Shown: positions 52,296-60,921 of the stretch, one piece after another | How positions within the stretch are numbered: position 1 is the first letter of the stretch | How the letters are laid out: each line of letters begins with the position of its first letter | Program-made: the position numbers and the translations under genes | Source: Pseudomonas sp. ICMP 561 | GTDB taxonomy: Bacteria; Pseudomonadota; Gammaproteobacteria; Pseudomonadales; Pseudomonadaceae | Direction: 5' to 3' | Assembly: GCF_002699985.1 (NCBI RefSeq) | Contig: NZ_LKBT01000013.1 | Location: 13,447 to 77,446 of the forward strand | DNA: 64,000 bases | The notes under the pieces: model-generated | The model's database searches: none | Told to the model about the DNA's origin: nothing | Seen by the model: the letters and a program-made list of their open reading frames with translations, nothing else

Positions 52296-53768
52296 CTATT
52301 GAGCGATATCGATCAACACGCTTTTAAAGCGTAGATTGGCTTCAAACGCTTCACGTCCCAGGTCCTTGCCAATGCCGGAGCGTTTATAGCCCCCGGTTGG
52401 CAGGATGTAATCGTTGCTGCGCCCGTAGCGGTTGACCCAGACGGTGCCGACTTCCAGCTTGCGAATCAGTCGCAGTGCGCGATTCAGGTCAGCCGTGTGC
52501 ACGCCCGCACACAAGCCATAGGTGTCGTGTTCGGCCAGTTGCAGCGCCTGTTCTTCGGTGTCGAATGCCTGAATGGTCAGCACTGGGCCGAAAATCTCTT
52601 CGCAGACTGCCGGGCTTTGGCTGTCCACTGCGGTCAGCAATGTCGGTTGGTAATAAGCGCCGCCCATGCCTTCGAACAGTCCGCCACCGGCCAGCACTTC
52701 GGCTCCGGCCTGGCGCGCACGCTGGACGATGTTGTCGATGCGGCTGCCCTGCAAATGGGAGATGATCGGCGGCAGCGTGGCGTCTGGTGACCAGGTCGGG
52801 CCGGGGCGCAAAGAAGCGAAGTAGCCCTGAAGATGCTCAATGAACGGCGCCATGATCGAGCGTTCTATCAACAGTCGTGAACCCGAAACACACACCTGTC
52901 CGGCATTGCCGGTAATGGCTAGCGCAACGGTGCGTGCGGTTTTGGCCAGATCAGGCACGTCAGCAAACACCAGTTGCGGGCTTTTACCGCCCAGCTCCAG
53001 TGTCACGGGTTTGGGACCGACCAGTGCGCAAGTGGACATGATGCTGGAGCCTGTGGCCGTCGAACCGGTGAAGGTTACTTTCGAGATGCGCGGATGACGA
53101 CACAGCGCGTCGCCTGTGGTGCGTCCGTCACCCTGAACCACGTTGAACATCCCGGCAGGGAGCCCGGCCTGCACGGCCAACTCGGCAAAGCGCAGGCTGG
53201 AAAATGGCGTCAGTTCCGAAGGTTTGAGTACTACGGCGTTACCCGCTGCCAGCGCCGGGGCGACTTTCCAGTGGCCCATACTCAGCGGGAAGTTCCACGG
53301 TGCAATGGCGGCAATCACGCCGTAAGGCTCGGCGATCTGCATGCCCAGTCGGTCGCTTTGAGTCGCCGCCACTTCGCCGCCATGCTTGTCTGCCAGCTCT
53401 GCGAAAAAACGAATCCCTTCGGCGACATAAGGAATGTCCCAGGCGAGCACGTCTTTGTGGGGACGCGTCGAACCGACTGCTTCCAGCGGTCCCAGGATCG
53501 CGCCATCGGCTTCAATCAAGTCGGCCCAACGACGCATGACCCGGGCTCTCTCGCGAGGCGGGCGGCTGGCCCAGTCACTGTGCTTGAACGCCTGCCAGGC
53601 ATTACTGACGGCTTCGTCCACCATGTCCGCGTCAGCAATCGGCAGCCCGGCGTAGACCTGCCCGTCGGAGGGGCGTGAGACGTCCATGCCTGACTGGGCA
53701 TCGCGATAATGACCGCCGATGAAGTGCGCGCTGCGAACAGAAATTTGACGAGGATCGAAGCTATCCAT
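52296..53768 (-). CDS. NAD(P)-dependent aldehyde dehydrogenase
   Basis: A 490-residue class 1-type aldehyde dehydrogenase. Catalytic Cys293 lies in GNAGQVCVSGSR, Glu258 in LELGGKSPQ, and the cofactor segment APWNFPLSMGHWKVAPALAA is clear. The usual ETGKP-like segment before the cofactor domain reads EAVGSTRPHKD, a mild oddity. Family members include gamma-glutamyl-gamma-aminobutyraldehyde and betaine aldehyde dehydrogenases. Cellular role is inferred as oxidation of the aldehyde released by the FAD oxidases encoded downstream. The ATG at 53768 has GGAG seven bases upstream; the stop is directly followed by REP-like sequence. Confidence 0.92.
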   Translation of the reverse strand: MDSFDPRQISVRSAHFIGGHYRDAQSGMDVSRPSDGQVYAGLPIADADMVDEAVSNAWQAFKHSDWASRPPRERARVMRRWADLIEADGAILGPLEAVGSTRPHKDVLAWDIPYVAEGIRFFAELADKHGGEVAATQSDRLGMQIAEPYGVIAAIAPWNFPLSMGHWKVAPALAAGNAVVLKPSELTPFSSLRFAELAVQAGLPAGMFNVVQGDGRTTGDALCRHPRISKVTFTGSTATGSSIMSTCALVGPKPVTLELGGKSPQLVFADVPDLAKTARTVALAITGNAGQVCVSGSRLLIERSIMAPFIEHLQGYFASLRPGPTWSPDATLPPIISHLQGSRIDNIVQRARQAGAEVLAGGGLFEGMGGAYYQPTLLTAVDSQSPAVCEEIFGPVLTIQAFDTEEQALQLAEHDTYGLCAGVHTADLNRALRLIRKLEVGTVWVNRYGRSNDYILPTGGYKRSGIGKDLGREAFEANLRFKSVLIDIAQ

Positions 53769-53975
53769 GAAGGACTCCAGCCGATAAAAAGCGAGACGTC
53801 CATCCTAGGAAAAAAGCCCAAGCATTTGCTGCCGACCTTAGTGTCGATTTAAGCAGTAACTGTGGTAAACGGCAGCGCGCTTTGTGCAATCTGCCGAATC
53901 GTTCCGGAGCTCTTGCCATGAGCGGTAAGCAGATGGGATACAGGCATTAGTGCCCCTTTGACCGGAGAGCTTTTC

Positions 53976-54839
53976 ATGGCTGACTCGCAACGTTCTTCAT
54001 GTTCCTATCGCCCTATGACTGCGGCCGATGTGGATGCTGCACACCAACTTTCAGTGCAGTTGAAATGGCCGCATCGTCGTGAGGACTGGGCGATGCTGCA
54101 ACGCGTTAGCGAGGGTTTCGTTGCGGAAGACAAGGGGAGGGTGATCGGCAGTGCATTCACTTGCCATCAGGGGGATTTCTCAACCATTGGTCTGGTGATC
54201 GTCAGCGACGAATATCAGGGCAAGGGGATTGGTCGGCAACTGATGAACCTGGCGATTGAGGCCGCCACACCTCGTATTCCTGTTCTCAACGCGACCCTGG
54301 CCGGAGCCCCGCTGTACGCCAGTTTGGGATTTGTTGATTTCGGCAGCGTCGAACAACGTCAGGGTCAGGCTCCAGCCGAAGCACCGTCAGCGCCCGCGCT
54401 CGCGTTCAGCGAAAGCTGCCGCTCAGTGGGCCAGGCGGATTACAAGCGCCTGTTCGAGTTGGCCAACGCGGGCAGCGGGCTTGATCGCACTGCGGTCCTA
54501 AAGGACCTGCTGCCGAGCGTAGAACACTCGGCAGCTATCGAGCGCAATGGGCAATTACAGGCGTTTGCTCTGTTGCGCCCTTTTGGTCGCGGCCTGTGCA
54601 TCGGTCCGGTGATCGCTCAAAACGTAGAGCAGGCCAGGTACCTGATCAGTCAGTTGCTGTCGCGAGTGCCGTATTCCTTTGTGCGTATCGATATTCCTAC
54701 GAATAGCGGCTTGGCAGACTGGCTGGACGCTGCAGGTCTTAAAGCTGTCGACAGCGTCACACAAATGGCTAAAGGCAAGGCTCCGCAGGCCACTGCTGGC
54801 GTCGCACAGTTTGCCCTCGTCACCCAGGCCGTTGGCTAA
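53976..54839 (+). CDS. Double GNAT-family N-acetyltransferase
   Basis: A 287-residue protein. The N-terminal GNAT domain (about 10-135) has the acetyl-CoA loop SDEYQGKGIGRQLMNLAI; the C-terminal half (about 150-285, FELANAGSGLDRTAVLKDLL) resembles a second GNAT-like domain (Acetyltransf_18 type). The ATG at 53976 has GGAGAG upstream. It is divergent from the aldehyde dehydrogenase gene and 15 bases upstream of a double-cupin gene, so the pair likely forms an operon tied to the adjacent amine-degradation cluster. Acceptor substrate unknown. Confidence 0.83.
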   Translation: MADSQRSSCSYRPMTAADVDAAHQLSVQLKWPHRREDWAMLQRVSEGFVAEDKGRVIGSAFTCHQGDFSTIGLVIVSDEYQGKGIGRQLMNLAIEAATPRIPVLNATLAGAPLYASLGFVDFGSVEQRQGQAPAEAPSAPALAFSESCRSVGQADYKRLFELANAGSGLDRTAVLKDLLPSVEHSAAIERNGQLQAFALLRPFGRGLCIGPVIAQNVEQARYLISQLLSRVPYSFVRIDIPTNSGLADWLDAAGLKAVDSVTQMAKGKAPQATAGVAQFALVTQAVG

Positions 54840-54854
54840 TCCGGAGAGTGTTTA

Positions 54855-55568
54855 ATGTCACAGCTAAAAGCTTTGTTGTTGGTCCGCGCTGACGGCAGTC
54901 AAACCGATGCACCGTTGAAGCGCGGTGCTTTGAGCGCTGGCGATCCGTTTGCCGACGTGCGTGATATCGCTTATGTCGCTGATGATGGCGTAAGTGCCGG
55001 ATTGGTCAGCGCCAGTGGCGTACGTAGCAGTCAATCGTATCCATTCACGGAAATGTTGGTTGTCCACCGCGGGTGTGTCAGCCTGCACGTTAACGGTGAA
55101 ACCCTCGAAGTCGGCCCCGGCGAAAGCGTTGTAGTGGAGCAGGGAGTCGCCTGTCAGTTTGATGCGGCAGATGGCAGCCTTTGGGCTTTTTGCGCACTAA
55201 GTGGCTCCGCACCGTCCACGCAGCCAGCGCTGACCTGGATCGACAAGCGCGTTGCGCTTGCACCGTCGGCAGCCCCCGAGGCCAGCATCCTGAGTGGCCC
55301 GACTCCGCAGTGCCGCTCACACAACGCCTATGAAGCCTCGAACAGCTCCCTGCGCATCGGCGTCTGGGACTCGACACCTTATGCCCGTGGCGGCCGACCG
55401 CACAAAGTGCATGAGTTGATGCACCTGGTCGAAGGGCAGGTGACGCTCACTGGCGCAGACGGCGAGGCGCTGATCGTGAACACCGGCGACACCGTGTTTG
55501 TCCCGCTAGGCGCTAGCTGCGCTTGGGAAAGCACGGTGTATGTGCGCAAGTACTACGTGGTGGTTTGA
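54855..55568 (+). CDS. Double-cupin protein
   Basis: A 237-residue bicupin. Domain 1 (about 45-115) contains PFTEMLVVHRGCVSLHVNGE and domain 2 (about 155-235) contains PHKVHELMHLVEGQVTLTGA. The first domain lacks the usual two metal His; the second keeps HxxxE and one His pattern (HELMH), so metal binding may be limited to it. The DUF861/(S)-ureidoglycine-type cupin family is the best fit. It is co-oriented with and closely follows the acetyltransferase gene (15 bases). Function is not known to me. Confidence 0.8.
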   Translation: MSQLKALLLVRADGSQTDAPLKRGALSAGDPFADVRDIAYVADDGVSAGLVSASGVRSSQSYPFTEMLVVHRGCVSLHVNGETLEVGPGESVVVEQGVACQFDAADGSLWAFCALSGSAPSTQPALTWIDKRVALAPSAAPEASILSGPTPQCRSHNAYEASNSSLRIGVWDSTPYARGGRPHKVHELMHLVEGQVTLTGADGEALIVNTGDTVFVPLGASCAWESTVYVRKYYVVV

Positions 55569-55597
55569 TTGGCCGTATCGTTTGGAATACGTTTCCC

Positions 55598-55688
55598 TGT
55601 TGGAGCGAGGCTTGCCCGCGAAGAACGATAACGCGTTATAGCCATGAAACCGCGTCGCCTATATCGCGGGCAAGCCCGGCTCCCACAG
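55598..55688. repeat. REP inverted pair, GCTTGCCCGCGA class
   Basis: TGTTGGAGCGAGGCTTGCCC with GCGAAGAAC, and GCGGGCAAGCCCGGCTCCCAC as inverse. Confidence 0.85.
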
Positions 55689-55755
55689 GAATTTTGCGAT
55701 CCGCCTGAGACGGTTGTCTGCGGGAGGATCTATGTTGGCCTGCAAGGGTTGATCC

Positions 55756-55848
55756 CGGTGGGAGCGAATTCATTCGCGAATGCGTCATGTCAGGCGACAG
55801 AAGTATTGAATCTGCCAGCCTTTTCCCGAATAAATTCGGTCCCACAGG
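55756..55848. repeat. REP-like inverted pair, GAATTCATTCGCGAA class
   Basis: GTGGGAGCGAATTCATTCGC with GAATGCG, and inverse TTCCCGAATAAATTCGGTCC with CACAG. Same class as 15369-15462. Confidence 0.8.
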
Positions 55849-55877
55849 TTTTGCATAAGCTTGAGAGGCTACCCACC

Positions 55878-55969
55878 TGTGGGAGCTGAGCTTGCTCGCG
55901 ATGAACGATAACGCGGTATGGCTTTGAAACCGAGTCGCCAGCATCGCGGGCAAGCCCGGCTCCCACAGG
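55878..55969. repeat. REP inverted pair, mixed arms
   Basis: TGTGGGAGCTGAGCTTGCTC with GCGATGAACG, and GCGGGCAAGCCCGGCTCCCAC. The inner spacer (AACGATAACGCG) matches that of 55598-55688, so the two pairs are recent copies of one unit. Confidence 0.85.
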
Positions 55970-55996
55970 GATTTGCGATTCGCCTGAATGAAATTG

Positions 55997-56866
55997 TTAC
56001 AGTGCGCGGTAACTCAGGCTGAAACCCAGCTCAGCCGACTCTCCCTGTCGCAACAGCCGCAACCCTGGATGCCCCGGCAAATGGTGGGCATTCACCGGGT
56101 GGCTGACCGGCTCGAAGCAGAAAAAATCCAGCCCGGGCGGGCAGAACACCAGAAAGAACTCACTGCCCGTCGCCCGGCATTCAAGCTCATAACCCAGGTC
56201 CGGCTGGCTGATCAGGGCGCTGCCATCCCATTCGGTAAAGCCGTTGTCCAGTCGGGTGTGCGGCAGGCTGTTCAACGCATTGAAGTCCCACTCGGCTGGC
56301 AGATTCTCAAGTTGCGTGGGCAGACCTGCTTCATCGGTCAGCCAGACCTGTGACGCCGTGGCCCGTAACCGGGTGTTGGCGGTGCGTGGCAGATAAGGAT
56401 GCAAGCCCAGCCCGTGCCAGGCGGCCCGCGAGTCCAGGTGGGTCACCTGCAGCGTGATGCTCAGCGTGCCGTCCAGCAGGCTGAAGCGCAGTTGCGCGCG
56501 ATAAGCAAAAGGGATGCTGCTGTTCAGTTGCAGGCAGGCATGTTGCGCACTTTGCTCAATCACTTCCCATGGCTGCTGCCAGGCGCTGCCATGAATCGGC
56601 AACGCATCGTTGGCGCTGTTGGGCTCAAGCGCGAACCAGCCATCGGGGCTGTCAAATCCTCCGTTGCTGATCCGGTTGGACCACGGTGCCAGCGGATAGC
56701 AGGCCAGCTTCCGTGCAGTCCCGGCACCGAGGGCTTCGTCATTGCTGGGGCGCAGCAGCGGTTGGCCGCTGGCGATCACATTCCAGTTAACGATGCTGCC
56801 GCCGGTTTGCGGGGCGAGCGTCAGTCGGGTGATGCCATCTTCAAGCGTCAGGATTGCCGGGAGCAT
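55997..56866 (-). CDS. Aldose 1-epimerase (galactose mutarotase) family protein
   Basis: A 289-residue protein of the galactose mutarotase fold. Family landmarks are CYPLAPWSNRISNGGF (about 55-70), PIHGSAWQQPWEV (the substrate-contacting His) and HGLGLHPYLPR (second His). A C-terminal FFLVFCPPGLDFFCFEP contains the conserved acidic region. It interconverts sugar anomers. It is 31 bases downstream of the DMT exporter gene and near the hexuronate operon, so might serve uronate or hexose use. Confidence 0.87.
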   Translation of the reverse strand: MLPAILTLEDGITRLTLAPQTGGSIVNWNVIASGQPLLRPSNDEALGAGTARKLACYPLAPWSNRISNGGFDSPDGWFALEPNSANDALPIHGSAWQQPWEVIEQSAQHACLQLNSSIPFAYRAQLRFSLLDGTLSITLQVTHLDSRAAWHGLGLHPYLPRTANTRLRATASQVWLTDEAGLPTQLENLPAEWDFNALNSLPHTRLDNGFTEWDGSALISQPDLGYELECRATGSEFFLVFCPPGLDFFCFEPVSHPVNAHHLPGHPGLRLLRQGESAELGFSLSYRAL

Positions 56867-56897
56867 GATGATTCGCCGTATGAGTACAGATGAGGGC

Positions 56898-57812
56898 TCA
56901 AGCCGTTTTACGCCGCCAGGTCAGCAGCACAATGCCGGCGACCACGATCAGGCCGCCAATGATCTGTCCGCCGCTGAGCAATTGATCAAGAATCAACCAG
57001 CCAAACAGCAGACTCGCCACCGGTTCGATGTTCATCACTGGCGCGTTGCGGGCCATGTCCAGACGGTTTACGCAAATGAACAGCAGGGAAAACCCCACGC
57101 CATAAAGCGTGACCAGACAGGCCAGTGCGGTCCAGCCGGTGGCGGTGGACGGCAATGAAACACCTCCAGGCAGCACGCCGCTGAAACCCGCCAATGCAGC
57201 GGCGCTGAACACGATCAACATGGTCAGCATGCTGCGCACGGTGCCGCGCAGGGATGAAAGTTTATGGTCGGTTATCCACAGCGCACAGGCGAAAACACCC
57301 GCCGCTCCAAAACCGAAGGCAATGCCTTCGAGCCATTGTGCCTCGGTGCTGTGCTGGCTGGACAAGCGTTCCGGCACGTCCAGCGCAAAGACCAGACCAA
57401 TCAGAATAAAACCCATCAGCAACGCGGCACGAGCGGTCGGCCTTGCGCCGCCTAACGCCCATGTGAGCAAGACCAACAGGATGGGAGCCACGTTGGCGAT
57501 CAGCAACGCCAGCGCGACTGGAATGCGAGCAACAGCCGAGTAGATGCAGAAACTTTGTGTCGCAATCAGCACGCCCAGCAGGAGTTGCCAGCGCCACGTT
57601 CTGGCGGTCAGGTTCGGGCGTTCCCGTTGCCACAGCACCAGGCCAGTAAGGACCAGCAAGGTCACGCCCGATCGACACAAAATCGCCAGCAGCAGGCCGG
57701 TGTCATGGTCAAAGGCGATACGCGCGGCGATGTGATTGCCTGCAAAAGCACAGGCGAGAAGGGCGAGGAGCAATACAGCGATGTGGCGGGGAAACAAAGC
57801 AGGAGCAGACAT
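56898..57812 (-). CDS. DMT-superfamily (EamA) transporter
   Basis: A 304-residue inner-membrane protein with about ten hydrophobic helices in two EamA halves. Members export amino acids or metabolites, with no substrate motif that I can read. The ATG at 57812 has AAGGAGG about ten bases upstream; an in-frame TTG two codons earlier is the alternative. It is probably co-transcribed with the aldose 1-epimerase. Confidence 0.87.
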   Translation of the reverse strand: MSAPALFPRHIAVLLLALLACAFAGNHIAARIAFDHDTGLLLAILCRSGVTLLVLTGLVLWQRERPNLTARTWRWQLLLGVLIATQSFCIYSAVARIPVALALLIANVAPILLVLLTWALGGARPTARAALLMGFILIGLVFALDVPERLSSQHSTEAQWLEGIAFGFGAAGVFACALWITDHKLSSLRGTVRSMLTMLIVFSAAALAGFSGVLPGGVSLPSTATGWTALACLVTLYGVGFSLLFICVNRLDMARNAPVMNIEPVASLLFGWLILDQLLSGGQIIGGLIVVAGIVLLTWRRKTA

Positions 57813-57860
57813 GAGCAACCAGCCTCCTTGGCTGGAAAACAGGGGCTGGCGGAGATGATC

Positions 57861-57948
57861 TGTAGGAGTGAGCTTGCTCGCGATGGCGTCAGATCATTCA
57901 AAAATTTTTGAATGACATATCAAATCGCGAGCAAGCTCACTCCTACAG
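57861..57948. repeat. REP inverted pair, GAGCTTGCTCGCGAT class
   Basis: CTGTAGGAGTGAGCTTGCTC with GCGATGG, and ATCGCGAGCAAGCTCACTCC followed by TACAG. Inner sequence AAAAATTTTTGAATGA forms an additional short symmetry. Lies after the TRAP operon. Confidence 0.88.
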
Positions 57949-57969
57949 TTTTTCTGCTATCTCGAAGCC

Positions 57970-59250
57970 TTACAACACCACACTCGGCAACCACAGGGAG
58001 ATTGCAGGGATGTAGGTCACCAGCATCAGCACCAGGAACAGCGCTACGTAGAACGGCAGCAGGGCTTTCACGGTGGCTTCGATGGTCACTTTACCCACCG
58101 CAGCACCCACGAACAGCACCGCGCCAACCGGCGGTGTAATCAAGCCGATCCCCAGGTTCACCAGCATGATCATGCCGAAGTGCACCGGGTCTACGCCCAC
58201 ACCCACGATCACGGGCAGCAGGATCGGCGTCAGGATCAGGATCAACGGTGCCATGTCCATCACGGTGCCCAGCAGCAACAACATGACGTTGATGCACATC
58301 AGGATCACGTAACGGTTATCCGACAGCGTCAGGAACGCTGTCGTGATCTTCATCGGGATTTCCATCAGCGTCAGGATGTAACCGAAGCTGGCAGCGAAAC
58401 CGATCAGGATCATGACGATGGAAATGGTACGGGCTGCCCGGTGCATCAGCTTGGGCAGGTCACGCCATTTGTAGTCACGGTAGATGAACATGGTCACGAA
58501 GAATGACCAGAGCACCGCAATGGCTGCCGACTCGGTGGCGGTAAACACGCCCGACAGGATACCGCCGAGAATGATGACCAGCGCCATCATGCCCCACAGC
58601 GCGTCAGCCGCGATTTTCAGCGCCTTGCGCAACGGGATGACCTCACCCTTGGGGTAGTTGCGCTTACGGGCGAAGATCATGCACAGACCCATCATCACCG
58701 CACTGAGTAACAGGCCCGGCATGATCCCAGCCATGAATAACGATGCGATGGAAACGGTGCCGCCCGCTGCCAGCGAGTACAGAACCGAGTTGTGGCTTGG
58801 CGGTGTCAGTAGCGCCTGGACCGAACCGCTGACCGTTACCGCTGTGGAGAAGTCACGAGGGTAGCCCGCACGTTCCATTTCCGGAATCAGCACCGAACCA
58901 ACTGAGGCAGTGTCCGCTACCGAGGAGCCGGAAATAGCGCCGAAAAAGGTAGACGCAACGATGTTTACCAGCGACAGACCACCGCGTACGAAACCCACCA
59001 GCACGCCAGCAAATGCGACGAGCCGCCGCGACATACCGCCTTCGGCCATGATCGCGCCCGCCAGGACGAAGAACGGGATTGCCAGAAGAGAGAATTTATT
59101 GACACCGCCAGCGATCTGAATCATCAGTGCATCAGCAGGGATCTCAATCCACCATGCACCGATCAGCGCAGACAGACCTAGTGCGTAAGCGACCGGCATG
59201 CCGATCAGGATCAGCGCGATAAAGCTGCCTAGTAATATAAGTGCGTCCAT
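57970..59250 (-). CDS. TRAP transporter large permease (DctM-type)
   Basis: A 426-residue integral membrane protein with about twelve hydrophobic helices, the cation-coupled transport subunit of a TRAP system. Early segment GMPVAYALGLSALIGAWW and the GGMSRRLVAFAGVLVGFVRG loop are characteristic. The start codon directly follows the small-permease stop. Last gene of the hexuronate operon. Confidence 0.93.
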   Translation of the reverse strand: MDALILLGSFIALILIGMPVAYALGLSALIGAWWIEIPADALMIQIAGGVNKFSLLAIPFFVLAGAIMAEGGMSRRLVAFAGVLVGFVRGGLSLVNIVASTFFGAISGSSVADTASVGSVLIPEMERAGYPRDFSTAVTVSGSVQALLTPPSHNSVLYSLAAGGTVSIASLFMAGIMPGLLLSAVMMGLCMIFARKRNYPKGEVIPLRKALKIAADALWGMMALVIILGGILSGVFTATESAAIAVLWSFFVTMFIYRDYKWRDLPKLMHRAARTISIVMILIGFAASFGYILTLMEIPMKITTAFLTLSDNRYVILMCINVMLLLLGTVMDMAPLILILTPILLPVIVGVGVDPVHFGMIMLVNLGIGLITPPVGAVLFVGAAVGKVTIEATVKALLPFYVALFLVLMLVTYIPAISLWLPSVVL

Positions 59251-59778
59251 TTATGCAGCACCTTCACTTTCTTCTACGACGTCAAAATGCATGACGGCGC
59301 GATGGCTTTGGTCACCCAGAAAAACTCGCTCCAGAATGAAAATCAGGGTCACGATCCCGCCGAGGGGAATTGGCAAGTAGGAGATACCTACGCGCAGCGA
59401 CGGGATTTCGCCCAGAAACTGGTTCCAGGTAGTGGCGCAGAGTTTGAAGCCTTTGACGATCATGAACAGTGCTACGACTGCCATCAGCACTTGCACCAGC
59501 ACAGCAGCGAGCTTGCGCAAATGCAGGGGCATGCGATCCACCGCCATGGAGACGGCCATGTGCGCACCGGCACGGTAGCTGGCTGCAGCTCCGAAGAAGG
59601 TGAACACCACCATCAACAGGATCGCAACAGGTTCCGGCCAGCTCGACCCCGTACCAAGAACGTAACGAGCGAAAATGCCCCAAGGGATAATCAACGTCAT
59701 GATCAGCACCGCAAAACCGGCGATCCCGATGCAGACCCGATAAATAATGTCGTTAATACTTAACAGCGTATTTTTCAT
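59251..59778 (-). CDS. TRAP transporter small permease (DctQ-type)
   Basis: A 175-residue protein with four hydrophobic helices (about 15-40, 50-75, 90-110, 135-155), the usual size and layout for DctQ. It forms the membrane part with DctM. It is 75 bases downstream of the binding-protein gene, with a GC-rich hairpin between, and abuts the large permease gene. Confidence 0.92.
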   Translation of the reverse strand: MKNTLLSINDIIYRVCIGIAGFAVLIMTLIIPWGIFARYVLGTGSSWPEPVAILLMVVFTFFGAAASYRAGAHMAVSMAVDRMPLHLRKLAAVLVQVLMAVVALFMIVKGFKLCATTWNQFLGEIPSLRVGISYLPIPLGGIVTLIFILERVFLGDQSHRAVMHFDVVEESEGAA

Positions 59779-59793
59779 TGAGGCTCACCACTG

Positions 59794-59825
59794 CGGCGGC
59801 GAACGAGCTTTCGCTCGCCCCCGCG
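59794..59825 (-). other. GC-rich hairpin between TRAP binding-protein and small-permease genes
   Basis: CGAGC-TTTC-GCTCG core (59804-59817) extended by GCGG/CCGC flanks. No T-run follows on the minus strand. It may stabilise the binding-protein mRNA, allowing more binding protein than permease (inference). Confidence 0.5.
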
Positions 59826-59853
59826 GCGTTATCGGACTGACTTATAGGGCTGC

Positions 59854-60867
59854 TTAGTTTTTAGCTGCGGCCAGAGCCGGATCAGTTTTCACCGCTTCGA
59901 TACGGCTGATCAGGTCTTTGTATGGCGCACCGAACTTGTCGCGAACCGGCTGGGTAGCGTCATAAAACGCTTTCTTCTGCTCAGGCGTCAGGGTGATGAA
60001 CTCTACGCCTGCTGCTTTAAGCTTGGCTTCTGCATCAGCAGACGACTTGTCCCACAGCACGCGTTCCTCGGCTTGTGCTTCACGAGCCAGCTTTTTCACG
60101 AGCGCTTGTTGTTCTGGATTGAGTTTGTTCCAGGTGTCTTTGGCCATCACGATCGGCTCTGGAAGGATCAGGTGCTCGGTGATGGTGAAGAACTTGGCGT
60201 TCTGATAGTGATTGTGCTGGAAGTAAGTTGGCGGGTTGTTTTCTGCACCGTCGATTACGCCTGTCTGCAATGCACTGAAAATCTCGCCGGTGGCCATTGC
60301 GATCCCGCTGCCGCCCATGTCATTGATGGTTTCAATGAATACCGGGTTGCCTTGAACGCGGATCTTCATACCTTTGAGATCGGAAATCTGGCGTACCGGC
60401 TTCTTGGTGTACAGGTTGCGGGTCCCGCCATCCATCCAGGCCAGAGCGACCAGGTTGAAGTTGGAGTCTGTGATTTTCTTCAGAATTTCGTCGCCGATTT
60501 CACCGTCGATAATGGTGCGCATGTGCGCCTGATCGCGGAATACGAACGGCAGGTTGAAGACGTTCACGTCAGGCACTACCGGGCCAACGATGCCCAGGCT
60601 GACACGGGTCATCTGGATGGCGTTGCTCTGTACCTGCTCAACCACTTCTTTCTCTGAACCGAGCACGCCGCCGGGGTACATCTTGAAGCTAATCTCACCT
60701 TTGGACTGCTCTTCTAGCTTTTTGCCCATGTTCTGTTCGGCCACTACCGGGGCATAGCCGGCGGGGTGAACTTCGGCGAATTTGATTTTGACTTCTGCCT
60801 GGGCCAGGCCCGACATACAGAAGGCCAGTGGAAGTGCGGCGATGAGAAGCTTGCGTTTGAAATCCAT
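59854..60867 (-). CDS. TRAP transporter substrate-binding protein (DctP-type)
   Basis: A 337-residue periplasmic protein. The signal peptide is about residues 1-24 (MDFKRKLLIAALPLAFCMSG, ending AQA). GMKIRVQGNPVFIETI supplies the ligand-carboxylate Arg typical of TRAP binding proteins, and NLPFVFRD and GVIDGAENNPPTYF are family segments. Adjacency to uronate dehydrogenase and a lactonase points to D-galacturonate or D-glucuronate as ligand, in line with known Pseudomonas TRAP proteins. Confidence 0.93.
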   Translation of the reverse strand: MDFKRKLLIAALPLAFCMSGLAQAEVKIKFAEVHPAGYAPVVAEQNMGKKLEEQSKGEISFKMYPGGVLGSEKEVVEQVQSNAIQMTRVSLGIVGPVVPDVNVFNLPFVFRDQAHMRTIIDGEIGDEILKKITDSNFNLVALAWMDGGTRNLYTKKPVRQISDLKGMKIRVQGNPVFIETINDMGGSGIAMATGEIFSALQTGVIDGAENNPPTYFQHNHYQNAKFFTITEHLILPEPIVMAKDTWNKLNPEQQALVKKLAREAQAEERVLWDKSSADAEAKLKAAGVEFITLTPEQKKAFYDATQPVRDKFGAPYKDLISRIEAVKTDPALAAAKN

Positions 60868-60921
60868 GGATAACTCCAGTTTTGTTGTTTTTGTGGTGCT
60901 GGTGGATTTGTGTGTGATGCA

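Larger units (their letters stand above)
55569..55996. other. REP-dense intergenic region
   Basis: 428 bases between convergent genes (cupin plus, aldose epimerase minus) holding three consecutive inverted REP pairs, listed separately, and nothing else recognised. Confidence 0.75.
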
